NCBI GenBank assembly: GCA_009760855.2
Contig: WPIO01000041.1
Coordinates: 3,468,628 to 3,532,627, forward strand
Direction: 5' to 3'
Length of the DNA stretch: 64,000 bases
Source of the DNA: Cristatella mucedo
Taxonomy: Eukaryota; Bryozoa; Phylactolaemata; Cristatellidae
The position numbers and the translations under genes were made by a program. The notes under the pieces were generated by a model. It saw only the letters and a program-made list of their open reading frames with translations. It was not told the origin of the DNA and did not search any database. Shown in pieces: positions 25,001 through 33,441 of the stretch (position 1 is its first letter; each line of letters begins with the position of its first letter).

Positions 25001-27728
25001 GGCATTAATAATATCTTTTTAATATTATTAATATTATTATATAATAGGCATCTTGTAATAGGCAGTGGCTGGCTTCTTTCGGTAATAATAACCAGCGGCT
25101 TGATTCCGTTCTTGTTTTTAGCTCTGGAGCAAGCCCTGACCTCCACCGCTGGCACATACTGCTTTGGTGACCAGATCACACTGGCAGACTTGTGCATAGC
25201 ACCTCAGATGTATGCTGCCAACAGGTGAGATCACACTCACCAAGCAGTCTCGTATTCCCCTTGCCATGGGAACCAGCACAGCAGTTCTGGCCATCCATGA
25301 GTTGGTCTCATGTGATACTCTCCTCCCATCTCTCTTCCTTTCCCTCTGACTCATCTGTATGTTTCGGGTCGTTCGAGGTGTCTGTCGAGTTTAGTCGAGG
25401 ACGAGCTGAATGGAGATCGAAGGTGTAACGGCACTTAAAAAGCCACTCAATAATAATAATAATGCACTTGGTAAAGCGCCCCCAGAGAACTCAATCTCTT
25501 CCTTGGCGCTTTACATTTGCTGCAAATGGAAAAGCGATTGAATGGTGAGTAATATCATGCTTGATAAACAACATGAACGACGGGGTTATGGGTGACATGC
25601 ACAGGGTCAGCATGCAAATGTGGTTACTGGCAGCACACACAGTGTCAGCACGCATGAGCACATGAAGGACGAATTACGGGGACCCACTAAATGCTGTCCT
25701 AAATAGGTGTCTTGAAGTTCTTTTTAAACGTGGTCGGGTCAGGGGATGTTCAGACGCAAATCAGGAGGGAGTTCCGTGCGTAGGGAGCATACGAACTAAA
25801 TGCACGGTCTCCAAAGGATTTGAGGTTTGTACGAGGTATTGGTAAACTGTTGGATTCCGAATAGCGGGTGGTACGATGCTTGGACTGGTGAGGGAGTAGA
25901 TCTGACAGATAGGCTGGAGCCAAAGAATGAAGTGACCTAACGGTGAGCGACAAAACTTTGAAGTCGATCCGTTGCTTGACTGGTAGCCAGTGCAGGTCGG
26001 CGAGAAGTGGTGGGATGTGGCAACTGTGACGCTCACGACAGACAAGCCTGGCTGCAGAGTTTTGCACCAGCTGCAATCGCCTGATCACACATGCTGGTAG
26101 GCCAGTAAGCAGTGAGTTGCAGAAGTCGAGACGAGATGTCACGAATGCATAGACCAACTTAGACGTGGTATCCTTATCTAAACAAGCAATGTTATGAAGC
26201 TGAAAATAGGCAGATTTGACTGTGGAGCTGATATGGTCGTCTAACGAAAGGTCGCTTGGGAATATGACACCTAGATTTCGAACTGATTCAACAGGAGATA
26301 TGCTGGCAGAGCCAATTTTGAGCGTCAGCCTTTCCAATTTCTGAAGAACACTGGGTTTGCCCATAACTAGTAAGTTAGTTTTTTCATCATTTAGTCTTAG
26401 AAAATTTGGTGCCATCCGTGTGCGGATGTCATGAATACATGCAGCAAGTGAGTTTAGAGAATTCGAGGTGCTCGAAGGCTGGGAGGGATCAAAGCAAAGG
26501 TACAACTGTGTTTCAGCCGCATAGAAGTGAAAGCCTACATTGTGCTTGGCAATCACATCAGCAAGAGGGAGAGTATAAACCGTGAAAAGAACCAGACCTA
26601 GCACCGAGCCCTGAGGTACCCCATATTTCGGAGGTAGCTCGGATGATCTTTGTCCATTCGCGTCGATACTCTGGAGTCTCCCACTGAGAAATGACCTAGG
26701 GATTGATGCCTAGAGACTCTGCCAGGCCTTTTTTCTTGTTCAAAGGATCGGCTCTCTGGTATTGTCATTCCCTACTTTTGCGGTCAGTACTAAGTAAGCC
26801 GGAGCTCGGTCACGTGTGATGTGACGTCACAGCACCAGCTCCAGTACAAGCAGAAGCTAGCGAATCGAAGGGAGCAGCAAGTAGCAGGCCCTTGCATAGC
26901 ACACACAGATAGATGTGCAAGCTTCGTGCAGGGCCCTGATAGACAGACCATGTACTATGTGATGCGAAGTGCTTTGCAGCATGCCAGCACCTAGTGTCCG
27001 CCACAGCATGTGATCTTATTGCCTATGTGTGACCAAATAGCACAGACATTGGCCAGCGTTTATCTATTTATTGGGCAAAGTGAGTGTGATTTAGAAATAG
27101 GAAAACCTTATGCTCAAAATCGCCACTACCAGCTGTTGAATGCTACTATTATTGAATCTGCACATGATCTAGGTTTCCTTTTTCCAAAGTGACCTTTCAT
27201 TAGGCGACCACTTCAGCTCCACAGTCATGTCTACCTACTTTCAGCTAGATAACCTTGCTAAACTTTGGTGCTAAAATTAGGGCTTGCTTATATATACCCT
27301 ACAAATATCTAGCTGAACATCTAGCCCGGTTCATCGAGCCCGAACCCCCTAAAAGCAGTATCGTCATACTAAAAATGAGGGTATATCGTATCGAGTCGTA
27401 CTTGTTTTTTGGAACACTACCCACCTAGAGGTAGTAATCATGCCAAGTTACTCCTAGGTTTGGGGCTGTAGTGTGCTGTCGGTGCTGTTTTGATAATATT
27501 ACAGTGTTGTCTGCTCCCTCAGTCTATTCAGAATGAATGTGTCGTTTGCATGCCTTGCAGCTGATGTATCTTATAATGTGGTCTGCTTTACCACTCTTGC
27601 TCAGATTTAAGGTTGACGTTTCTAAATACCCCATCATCAGCAAGGTTGCAGCTGCTTGTGCCGAACATCCGTCGTTCGTTGCTGCCCATGCCTTCCAACA
27701 GCCCGACTGCCCGGAAGACCAGAAGTAG
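12989..27728 (+). CDS. GSTZ1: Maleylacetoacetate isomerase / zeta-class glutathione S-transferase gene, six exons, 5' end not found
   Basis: Glutathione-dependent cis-trans isomerisation of maleylacetoacetate to fumarylacetoacetate in tyrosine breakdown (cytosolic), with GST activity on alpha-haloacids. Exons 12989-13050, 14849-14929, 21173-21253, 23518-23650, 25122-25224 and 27605-27728 all have AG...GT borders and compatible phases; joined they give 194 residues. Recognisable family blocks in order: [30 protein letters not shown] (thioredoxin-fold cis-Pro), [61 protein letters not shown] and a C-terminal PDCPEDQK. Family proteins are about 212-216 residues, so about 22 N-terminal residues, including the SSCSWRVR-type active-site motif, are missing; phase shows the previous exon must end in one base of an Ala codon. 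The introns are full of LINE and SINE copies. Confidence 0.93.
13650..14240 (+). mobile_element. LINE RT C-terminal region, divergent LINE-A relative
   Basis: Frame-shifted translation still shows [15 protein letters not shown], then [11 protein letters not shown] and [20 protein letters not shown], the layout of a CR1/L2-like RT C-terminus. It ends in CTAGAAAGAGATCAAGTTCT, GGGTGCTATACAAATATATT and ATTATTA. It lies in GSTZ intron 1 of those seen. Confidence 0.7.
14395..14480 (+). mobile_element. LINE-A/SINE-type 3' tail
   Basis: GTAAAGCACCAAGCCCAAGA, GTTCTCTTGGGGTGCTATAC and ATTGTTATTATTATTAG: a short tail fragment, between the LINE-A and SINE-1 forms. Confidence 0.6.
14849..14929 (+). CDS. 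GSTZ1: GSTZ exon: cis-Pro loop ([10 protein letters not shown])
   Basis: Acceptor TTTTTTCAG, donor GTGAGT. 27 codons, phase 0 to 0. Encodes [20 protein letters not shown] and [11 protein letters not shown] is the glutathione-binding cis-Pro segment. Confidence 0.95.
15065..15150 (+). mobile_element. LINE-A 3' tail
   Basis: AAGTGCCTTGAAAGAGATTG then GAGGGCACTTAATTAAGT and an (ATT)n run to 15150. Confidence 0.75.
15690..17790 (+). mobile_element. LINE-A copy with endonuclease remnant and internal deletion
   Basis: The longest 5' extension of LINE-A in the window. 15730-15960 encodes the C-terminal endonuclease motifs [10 protein letters not shown] and LSDHMQISF (APE-type GDFN and SDH). 16210-16480 is the linker ([20 protein letters not shown]). 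The RT fingers and most of the palm are then missing: the junction is at about 16590-16680, next to a TC repeat. RT resumes at [20 protein letters not shown], where YADD has become YAVD. The C-terminus, 3' UTR and terminal hairpin follow. Lies in a GSTZ intron. Confidence 0.88.
18714..18952 (+). repeat. ~86-bp tandem repeat, three copies
   Basis: Units start GGCAAGGTGCTGAAATGTTC at 18714, GGCAAGCTGC at 18800 and GGCAAGGTGC at 18868. The middle copy has an ~18-bp internal deletion. All share GTACCTAAATGATC(C)ATGTTC. Confidence 0.9.
19600..20475 (-). mobile_element. LINE-A copy, degraded, interrupted by SINE-1
   Basis: Minus-strand match to the LINE-A RT C-terminal region: the 19840-19960 block corresponds to [20 protein letters not shown], and the 20040-20235 block to [12 protein letters not shown] and [18 protein letters not shown]-1 at 20248-20383 splits the copy. 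The stretch after the SINE is only weakly alignable. Confidence 0.7.
20248..20383 (-). mobile_element. SINE-1 (tRNA-derived), complete
   Basis: Reverse complement of the family: TTCATTTGTATAGCGCTCCA at the 3' end, GGCTCGAGCCCACGACCTCA (B box GGGCTCGAGCCC) and CACTAGACCAAACCAGCTCG at the 5' end. One of the best-preserved copies. Confidence 0.9.
21173..21253 (+). CDS. GSTZ1: GSTZ exon: [12 protein letters not shown] block
   Basis: Acceptor GAGTTGCAG, donor GTCCGT (non-canonical +3 to +5, but GT kept). 27 codons, phase 0 to 0. Holds the [10 protein letters not shown] helix and the start of the linker to the helical domain (DPASRAK). Reading straight through the donor also stays open, so the donor was chosen because the next exon continues the family sequence RAK-VRSLAY. 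Confidence 0.92.
21497..23215 (-). mobile_element. LINE-A copy, best preserved RT (1.7 kb)
   Basis: (TAA)n tail at 21500-21523, terminal hairpin, 3' UTR, then a 225-codon C-terminal frame (21740-22417) and an RT frame at 22737-23190. The latter includes [58 protein letters not shown] and [16 protein letters not shown]. The [10 protein letters not shown] sequence is present at about 22590, but a single-base deletion just beside it breaks the frame. The copy is 5' truncated at about 23215. Lies between GSTZ exons. Confidence 0.92.
23518..23650 (+). CDS. GSTZ1: GSTZ exon: helical domain ([11 protein letters not shown])
   Basis: Acceptor CTGTTACAG, donor GTAAGT. 44 codons plus one base. Encodes [40 protein letters not shown] and [12 protein letters not shown] is diagnostic of the zeta class. 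Confidence 0.96.
24092..24437 (+). mobile_element. LINE-A 3' end, 5' truncated
   Basis: Starts in AAGCCTGGAACTCCCTCCCG (KAWNSLP codons), continues [16 protein letters not shown]-type coding sequence, the 3' UTR and terminal hairpin, and ends in (ATT)n at 24417-24437. Confidence 0.9.
24770..24820 (+). mobile_element. SINE-2 3' tail
   Basis: CTCTTTTGTCGCTATACAAA then AAGAGGCTGTTAAATCAGCT and GGTATTTATTTATTT, the last ~50 bp of SINE-2. Confidence 0.75.
25122..25224 (+). CDS. GSTZ1: GSTZ exon: [13 protein letters not shown]
   Basis: Acceptor TTGTTTTTAG, donor GTGAGA. Incoming phase 1, outgoing phase 2. Encodes [20 protein letters not shown] and [14 protein letters not shown]. The (T/A)DLC(L/I)xPQ segment is the conserved N-capping/hydrophobic staple region of GSTs. 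Confidence 0.96.
25449..26710 (-). mobile_element. LINE-A copy with 284-codon open frame
   Basis: Tail and hairpin at 25449-25520, then a long intact minus-strand frame 25750-26604 covering the end of the RT palm, thumb and C-terminal region. The catalytic box reads [10 protein letters not shown] instead of [10 protein letters not shown], so both Asp positions are changed and the copy cannot be an active RT. It is 5' truncated near 26710. Sits in the last GSTZ intron. Confidence 0.9.
27085..27265 (+). mobile_element. LINE-A fragment
   Basis: GTGATTTAGAAATAGGAAAA, CCTTTCATTAGGCGACCACT and CAGTCATGTCTACCTACTTT follow the LINE-A segment encoding [14 protein letters not shown]...[17 protein letters not shown], degraded. 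Confidence 0.7.
27605..27728 (+). CDS. GSTZ1: GSTZ terminal exon with stop
   Basis: Acceptor CTCTTGCTCAG. Encodes (R)[20 protein letters not shown] and [20 protein letters not shown], then TAG. The C-terminal QPD(C/T)P ending fits the family. No canonical AATAAA was noticed in the first ~250 bp downstream. Confidence 0.95.
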
Positions 27729-28570
27729 GCTCTTCAGCAATCGGCAATGGCCAAACAAGCTGTGGAGCACTCAGGAACAGAATCAGCTTCTTTGCAATGC
27801 AAGCTGTGTCCTCTCCTTGGCTTACATCAGCAGCTCCACTTGCTTGACTTGGTTGCCTTTGAAGTTTAGGAATTGGCCATTATCACCGTGGTTGTGGCTT
27901 TTACATGCCTGGTTTCTGCAATAGATGGTGATTGTTTTAATATACTTGCATTTATACTATCGTTTATTATGTATCGTTATTATTTATCGTATATGTATCG
28001 TTTATTATCGAGCGATTTCGAGCTTGCTGAACTTTTCCTACTCCCTGCACTTTTCCGGGTCAGCAGCATCGCTTGCTAGTTGGTATCATAGTTACCCGAG
28101 CTGCAGCAGATGGCTGGTATCGCTTGACCTCGAACCAGCTTACCTTCAAAGGCAATTTGCGTCCATCGCTTCTTCGGTAGCAGCCACCAGCTTGTGCCGA
28201 TCGCTGGTTCTGCTGCCTGCTCCAAGTGCTTGTAAAGATGGACCAATTGATGATGGCCGAATCTGGTCACGTGATTGTTTCGTCACAGTGGCTAATCTGG
28301 AAAGACAGCTATGACTCATACATGATTGCTTCTGAGAAGTCGGTCGCCGATTAACCCTCGAAAGTTGCCATACTGTTTACCTTGGGTTGCAAGCCAAAGA
28401 ATTTACAAGGCATTGTGGGTCTAGAACTTGACAGTTAAGAGAATTTCTGTGAAAATTACCACTATAAACGCCAAATTGCTGCACATTAATCAAAGTCTGT
28501 ATCAAAGACACGGCGCTTGCAGGAGCTAGGCTTACATACGTGATATAACTCGAGTCTCGAGACAGGGCAT
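27729..28570. other. GSTZ downstream flank, no gene recognised
   Basis: Several short frames but no convincing exon. TATC-rich AT segment at 27955-28010. Confidence 0.35.
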
Positions 28571-28589
28571 GACCAGTCATAGTGAGCCG

Positions 28590-29185
28590 TAACCTCGAAG
28601 CCTGGCAGCAAGGCTGGTCTTCAAGTCCCAGCGGTTTGAGCACGTGTCACCTCTGCTGAAAGAGCTAGGATGGTTGCCGGTTGAGCAAAGGATACAGAGC
28701 AAAGTTCTTACTCTGACCCACAAGGCCTGCCACGGCTTGGCTCCTTCGTACCTAGCTGAAACTGCTGCATCAATTTCAGCCTGTTCGCACCCTCAGGTCC
28801 TGTGTGGACCATAAATTAGCTGTCCCATTCCTCTTCTTAAAGACAGTTGGCGACAGAAGCTTTAGCTCTGCAGGTCATAGACTGTGGAACTCTGGAACTT
28901 CCACAATTCTTACGCAACGACATCTACTTTCCAACTGCCGACTGTGGCACATCTTTTTCAGCAGTCCTGAGCTGCTACTTCTATGCTACTCACTACCTCA
29001 ACTGCTCTCCTAACTCTCCTATGCTTCCCACTCTCTCTTTGTTGAGTGAGACGAAGTCTTTTGGCTACCGAATGCGTACCGAAAGCCGCTTAGGCTGTGA
29101 GTGGGCTATACAAAACTCTCCTGCGTAACACCCACATGGTCTTTATGACTTGGTGGAGTTACTGACGGAGATACATACATACAAG
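28590..29185 (+). mobile_element. LINE-B 3' part
   Basis: Encodes (with breaks) the family C-terminus: ERLVFKSQRFEHVSPLLKEL-like, WLPVEQRIQSKVLTLTHKAC, GDRSFSSAG and GYRMRTESRLGCE. Ends with CTATACAAAACTCTCCTGCG and GAGTTACTGACGGAGATACA. Confidence 0.88.
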
Positions 29186-29289
29186 CCAGCCTACCATGAC
29201 CTCAAAGGTGGCCAGTCGTAGCGACTTCTTAAATAATAAACCGGGAGCCACAATGTAGCACATAGTAGTACAATGCGTCTTGCAAGCAC

Positions 29290-30165
29290 ACCTCCGTTAG
29301 TAACTTTGCAAACACTGCCGGTGTTATGCAAGACAGATTTATAGGGCACACCTAAACGGCTTTCGATACGAATTCGGAAGCCAACAGACTTCATCTTGCG
29401 AAACAAAGAGAAAATGAGCAGCATAGCTGAGTCCGGAGAGCAGTTGAGGTAGTGAAGAGCTTGGAAGTAGCAGCTCTGGATGGCTAGAAAGAATATGTCG
29501 TAGTTGGTAGTAGGATAGTAATTGTCAGAGCTAAAGAATTGTGGAAGTGAGCTCAGCAGTCTAGGACCTGCAAAGCAAAAGCTTCTGTCGCCAACGATCT
29601 GTAGGCAGATGAAACGGAACAGCTAAATTATTTTCCTTACATGACCTGAGGGCACGAGGAGGCTGAATCTGCAGCAGTTCAGCTAGGTATGAAGGAGCCA
29701 AACCGTGTGGGCCATCGTAAGAACTCTGCTCTGTATCCGTTGATCAACCGCCAGCCATTCAGGCTCTTTCAGCAAATAAGATACGGTTAAACCTCTGGGA
29801 TTTCTAAACTAGTTTTGCAGCTGTATTCATCGCCAGCTGCAGTGGCATAGCAGCTTTTTCCGTAGCCCAGCCAAAGGGTAATTACAATCTCGAGACAGAA
29901 TTAAGGAGCTAGCAAACCATTTTGAAAGTCACCGTGGAAAACAGTTCTTAATCTTAGATAGGGATTGAACGTGATGGCTAGCTGTAGAGGTAGTCTTTGT
30001 GAGGAAGTATTCAAAATTTAGGCAGTTCTCGAAAACGACTCCTAATTTCCGAGCACATGGTGATGGTCTCACAACAGCACCACCTTTTAGAAGAGCAAAG
30101 CCTTCTAGTCATCCTTATGTGTCCTGAAAGTGAGAGTACCCCTTTATCCTCATTTAGCTTAAGGA
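29290..30165 (-). mobile_element. LINE-B 3' part, degraded, inverted relative to its neighbour
   Basis: Starts at the degraded tail (CTCCGTTAGTAACTTTGCAA), continues through the minus-strand GFRIRIESRLGVP block and the VGDRSF region to about 30165. It forms an imperfect inverted pair with the plus-strand copy at 28590-29185. Confidence 0.8.
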
Positions 30166-30236
30166 AATTAGGAAGGAATTATTAAGGAAAATAGGACCCG
30201 TAGGGGTCCTAGGAGTCCAGATTTACTGATAATCAT

Positions 30237-30395
30237 TTAAATGGCGGCTATATCGGGCATCTGTATACAGCCACGGAGGCTTCTCCTAGCTTGCACTTAC
30301 TGCAGACAGTTACAAATGACCTGTTGTAAGATTCGAGCCCACGACCTCAGTTTGGAGGTCCGGTAATCCTATCGCAGTGTTAAAACTCAACGGGC
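30237..30395 (-). mobile_element. Possible third tRNA-derived SINE (SINE-3)
   Basis: The minus strand shows an A-box-like TGCGATAGGATTACCGG and a B-box-like GTGGGCTCGAATCTTAC about 35 bp later, then an unrelated tail containing TGTATACAGATGCCCGATAT. Only one copy is seen, so family status is uncertain. It could be a decayed tRNA-like relic. Confidence 0.4.
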
Positions 30396-30449
30396 AACTT
30401 TTTGCACGCTCTGACTCATCAGCCATAGCATATAAATATATATGTACGT

Positions 30450-30458
30450 ACACACACA

Positions 30459-30508
<50 letters not shown>

Positions 30509-30556
30509 CACACGCACACGCACACGCACACTCACTCACTCACATATATGTATATG

Positions 30557-30601
<45 letters not shown>

Positions 30602-30628
30602 ACAAATATATGTGTGTGTGTGTATACG

Positions 30629-30684
<56 letters not shown>

Positions 30685-30685
30685 C

Positions 30686-30739
<54 letters not shown>

Positions 30740-30768
30740 CTGTGTGTGTTCATGTGTGTGCGTGTATG
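30450..30768. repeat. Compound microsatellite (CA)n-(TG)n-(TA)n
   Basis: (CA)n with CGCA interruptions at 30450-30535, (TG)n at about 30568-30600, then two long (TA)n runs around 30635-30740 separated by GTGTGTGTGCATG. CA then TG tracts are inverted repeats of one another. Confidence 0.97.
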
Positions 30769-30822
30769 TGTGCATGCAGTAGAACTTCAGTTGGTGGTGC
30801 GCCACTGCGCTTTCTTCATCAC

Positions 30823-30902
30823 CAGCAAATGTAAAGCGCCTAGAAAGAGATTAAGTTCTCTGAGGGCGCTTTATCAAGTGCAATATTATTATTATTATTA
30901 TT
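30823..30902 (+). mobile_element. LINE-A 3' tail, near consensus
   Basis: AGCAAATGTAAAGCGCCTAG, AAAGAGATTAAGTTCTCTGA, GGGCGCTTTATCAAGTGCAA then (TAT)n. Shows the terminal hairpin AAAGCGCC / GGGCGCTTT intact. Confidence 0.9.
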
Positions 30903-31259
30903 ACTTCATGTCCTTCTGTAACACGGCTTGCCTGCTTGCTGCCAGATTTCCAGGCTACAAGTAGCTGTATATCAGCTATACCACACTGCTCATAAGAGTC
31001 GTTTGCCCAGGAGAAAATCAGCATAGAACTGTCTAAGAAATCTGCTTCCTCGCTGCCATATGAGTGATGGCTGGACACCTAATCTCATTTGTAAATGGCA
31101 GAGCATAGCATTAGCAATGTTATTGGCTGCCCTTTCAAACCGGCGCTATGCCAGTTCGCATGGCTAGTCGTTTGTCTGAATTCCAGTCAAATGCCAACGA
31201 TGCCTACCTCGTCCGAAGCCTCGCCCAGGGCTTATACTCATTGAGCATGTATGCTAACT

Positions 31260-31357
31260 GGATACTACTTTGCCTGGTTCCAGTTGGTTGCCAGTGGAGA
31301 GACAGCCTGGATACTACTTTGCCTGGTTCCAGTTGGTTGCCAGTGGAGAGACAGCTT
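31260..31357 (+). repeat. 49-bp direct tandem repeat, two copies
   Basis: GGATACTACTTTGCCTGGTT starts at 31260 and 31309. The units are nearly identical over 49 bp, ending GGAGAGACAGC. Confidence 0.95.
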
Positions 31358-31821
31358 GGCGGCCTCAGGGCCTTAATTTGCTGCCTGTAGACGTTACTAA
31401 CCCACCCCAGCACTACCAGCCCTGCCTGGCTCGTGGCCAACTTCGAGATGACATGCTTAGCCAGCTTTTCGACAGGCGAGATACAGTTGGTCATACTATT
31501 AACAGTAATAGTAATAATAATAACAATGATAGTGACAGTACTGAATTTTGGCGCCCTAAAAGAAGTTTATCTCTACCTACGAACTTGACATATGCTGTAC
31601 AGGAAGCACTTCATTAAGGTCAGGGACAGCATGCACAGCCCAACAAGGCCTCTCTACACGGAACCGACGAATGCTAAGAGAAACGGGTACGTTTTCGCTT
31701 GTTTTTAAATTCTGTCAACGCAGGTGATGCCATTTACGTCAGTCAAGTGGGTGATGTCGTGACCTCAGCCAGGAGGGAAGTCTAGGCTATGGGGAACTTA
31801 TGAACTATATATAGTCTCCAA

Positions 31822-32020
31822 ATAATAATAATAATGCACTTGATAAAGTGCACTCAGAGAACTCAATCTCTATCTAGGCGCTCTACACTTGCTGCAAACC
31901 AAAGCATTTTTAGGTTGGTTCGAGGCACAGTTAACTGACTTGAGTCAGTAGAGTGGGTTAGGAGATCTTTAGCATGACTGAGAAATAGTTGGAATCGTTT
32001 GGCTGGATATAAAGAGAGGG
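31822..32020 (-). mobile_element. LINE-A 3' end, degraded
   Basis: AATAATAATAATGCACTTGA, inverted hairpin (TGCACTCAGAGAACTC ... CTAGGCGCTCTACAC), then a decayed C-terminal coding region to about 32020. Confidence 0.75.
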
Positions 32021-32032
32021 GAAAGAGAGAGA

Positions 32033-32082
<50 letters not shown>
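32033..32082. repeat. (GA)n microsatellite
   Basis: About 25 uninterrupted GA units, flanked on the left by shorter GAGAGGGGAAAGAGAGAG purine runs. Confidence 0.97.
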
Positions 32083-32084
<2 letters not shown>

Positions 32085-32087
<3 letters not shown>

Positions 32088-32485
32088 CTATACCACAAGG
32101 CCTGCCACGGCTTGGCTCCATATTTAGCTGAACTGGTGTACCAGTTTCAGCCACTTCGTGCTCTCAGGTCTTGTATGGACAATAAAGTAGCTGTTCCATT
32201 CCTCTGCCTATAGGCCGTTGGCGACAGAAACTTTAGCTCTGCAAGTCCTAGACTGTTGAACTCGCTTTCGCAGTTCTTACGCAACGACAACTAGTCTCCT
32301 GCTGCCGACTACGGCTCATCCTTTTCAGTGGTCTTGAGCTGCTACTTTCATACTACTCACTACCTCAACTGCTCTCCTGACTCTGCTATGCTTTCCATTT
32401 TATTTTTGTTGCGTGAGATGAAATCTGTTGGCTACCGAATGCATACCGAAAGCCGCTTAGGCTGTGAGTGAGCTATACAAAACTC
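32085..32485 (+). mobile_element. LINE-B 3' part, decayed end
   Basis: CTATACCACAAGGCCTGCCA (HKACHGLAP codons), FRPLRALRSCMDNKVAVPFL-like coding and GDRNFSSAS through CTATACAAAACTCAAAG. 5' truncated, next to the GA repeat. Confidence 0.85.
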
Positions 32486-32890
32486 AAAGTTAGTGACTAA
32501 ACCTTGAATCTGATGCACTGCTTTACATGGAGCCAGTCCAGATTGATGAAAAGTTATAGAAAGCAGAAATTACGTATTGTGATGTATCTCCGTATGTAAC
32601 TCTAAAAAAGCCACAAAGACTATGTGGATGGTAGGTATGTTAATTTTGTATAGAGCACTCACATTCTCAGTGGCTTTCGGTAGGCATTCAATAGCCATCA
32701 GACTTCCTCTCACGACGTTCGCGACTGACATTCCTAGCTGTAGAGTGTTGCGTTAGCAGCTGGCGCTATTTTGCACACACCAGAAGTATGTTAAGGAGGA
32801 AGCTGCAGAAGTCAAGATGACATGTCACAAAGACCGGGGTCAACGTGGATGCTGCCGTAAAGCTTTCCAGGCTGGCCCTAAATTTGAAAC
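32486..32890 (-). mobile_element. LINE-A fragment split by a LINE-B tail
   Basis: 32486-32575 and 32716-32890 both match the LINE-A minus strand (ACTAAACCTTGAATCTGATG and GCAGAAGTCAAGATGACATG). 32578-32715 is a minus-strand LINE-B end (GATGTATCTCCGTATGTAAC ... TAGCCATCAGAC). The LINE-B piece is therefore younger than this LINE-A copy. Confidence 0.7.
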
Positions 32891-33203
32891 TCTGCCTGGC
32901 TAAAAGTAGCCAGACTTGCCGGTCGTCTTACAAAGAGCGCTCGTGTGAGTTTCAGCAGTAGCATGACTGCTGGGCCGCCCAACCCGCTTATTGCCCAACG
33001 TCCAGCGTCGGCCTTGGTACAGTGGCCAAGGCGAAGGTCGAGGCAGGACATTGGGCAATAATTGGGTATAATGTTCAAATCATAGAAACAATTTTACAAT
33101 CATTTTCCAATAATTATTGTTCATGAGCCGCTAGTCGTCTCAGTCACTGTCGTTGTCTGATCAAATTAGCACGATGCTGAGATTTAACGATTTAATTGGT
33201 TGC

Positions 33204-33305
33204 TGTGATCTTAGTCCCGAGGTCGTGGGCTCGAATCCTGGTGGGCGATCTTTTAGTCTTAAATGATTTTTTGCAGCTAAACAAAAGAGGCTGTTTAATC
33301 AGAAG
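33204..33305 (+). mobile_element. SINE-2, 5' truncated
   Basis: TTAGTCCCGAGGTCGTGGGC, TCGAATCCTGGTGGGCGATC and AACAAAAGAGGCTGTTTAATC. It lacks the A box. Confidence 0.8.
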
Positions 33306-33307
33306 AT

Positions 33308-33441
33308 AAGACGTTTGTATAACGCCCTCAGAAAACTTGCTCTCTTTCTAGGCACATTGCCCATGCTGTGGAGGAAGCCGAACGTCTGCAAGGGATTCTC
33401 TGCAAGGATCAGCTCGTCAATCCCCTGAGTCTAAGCACATA
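33308..33441 (+). other. LINE/SINE tail followed by short exon-like ORF
   Basis: 33308-33355 is an inverted LINE-A-type hairpin whose CTCTTTCTAG resembles a 3' splice site. After it, a frame reads HIAHAVEEAERLQGILCKDQ LVNPLSLST and a TAG stop at 33441. The protein looks ordinary, but the ORF is only 29 codons and its first bases align with LINE-A. Status unresolved: exonised repeat or chance. Confidence 0.25.

Noticed and set aside
30310-30964. Long open frames of Cys-Val, His-Thr or Tyr-Ile repeats on both strands
   Set aside because: They are translations of CA/TG/TA microsatellites and carry no coding signal.
31148-31617. Open frames around the 49-bp tandem repeat, one with an Asn/Asp-rich stretch
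   Set aside because: The frames run through a non-triplet tandem repeat and an AATAAT run; no clear splice borders or homology.
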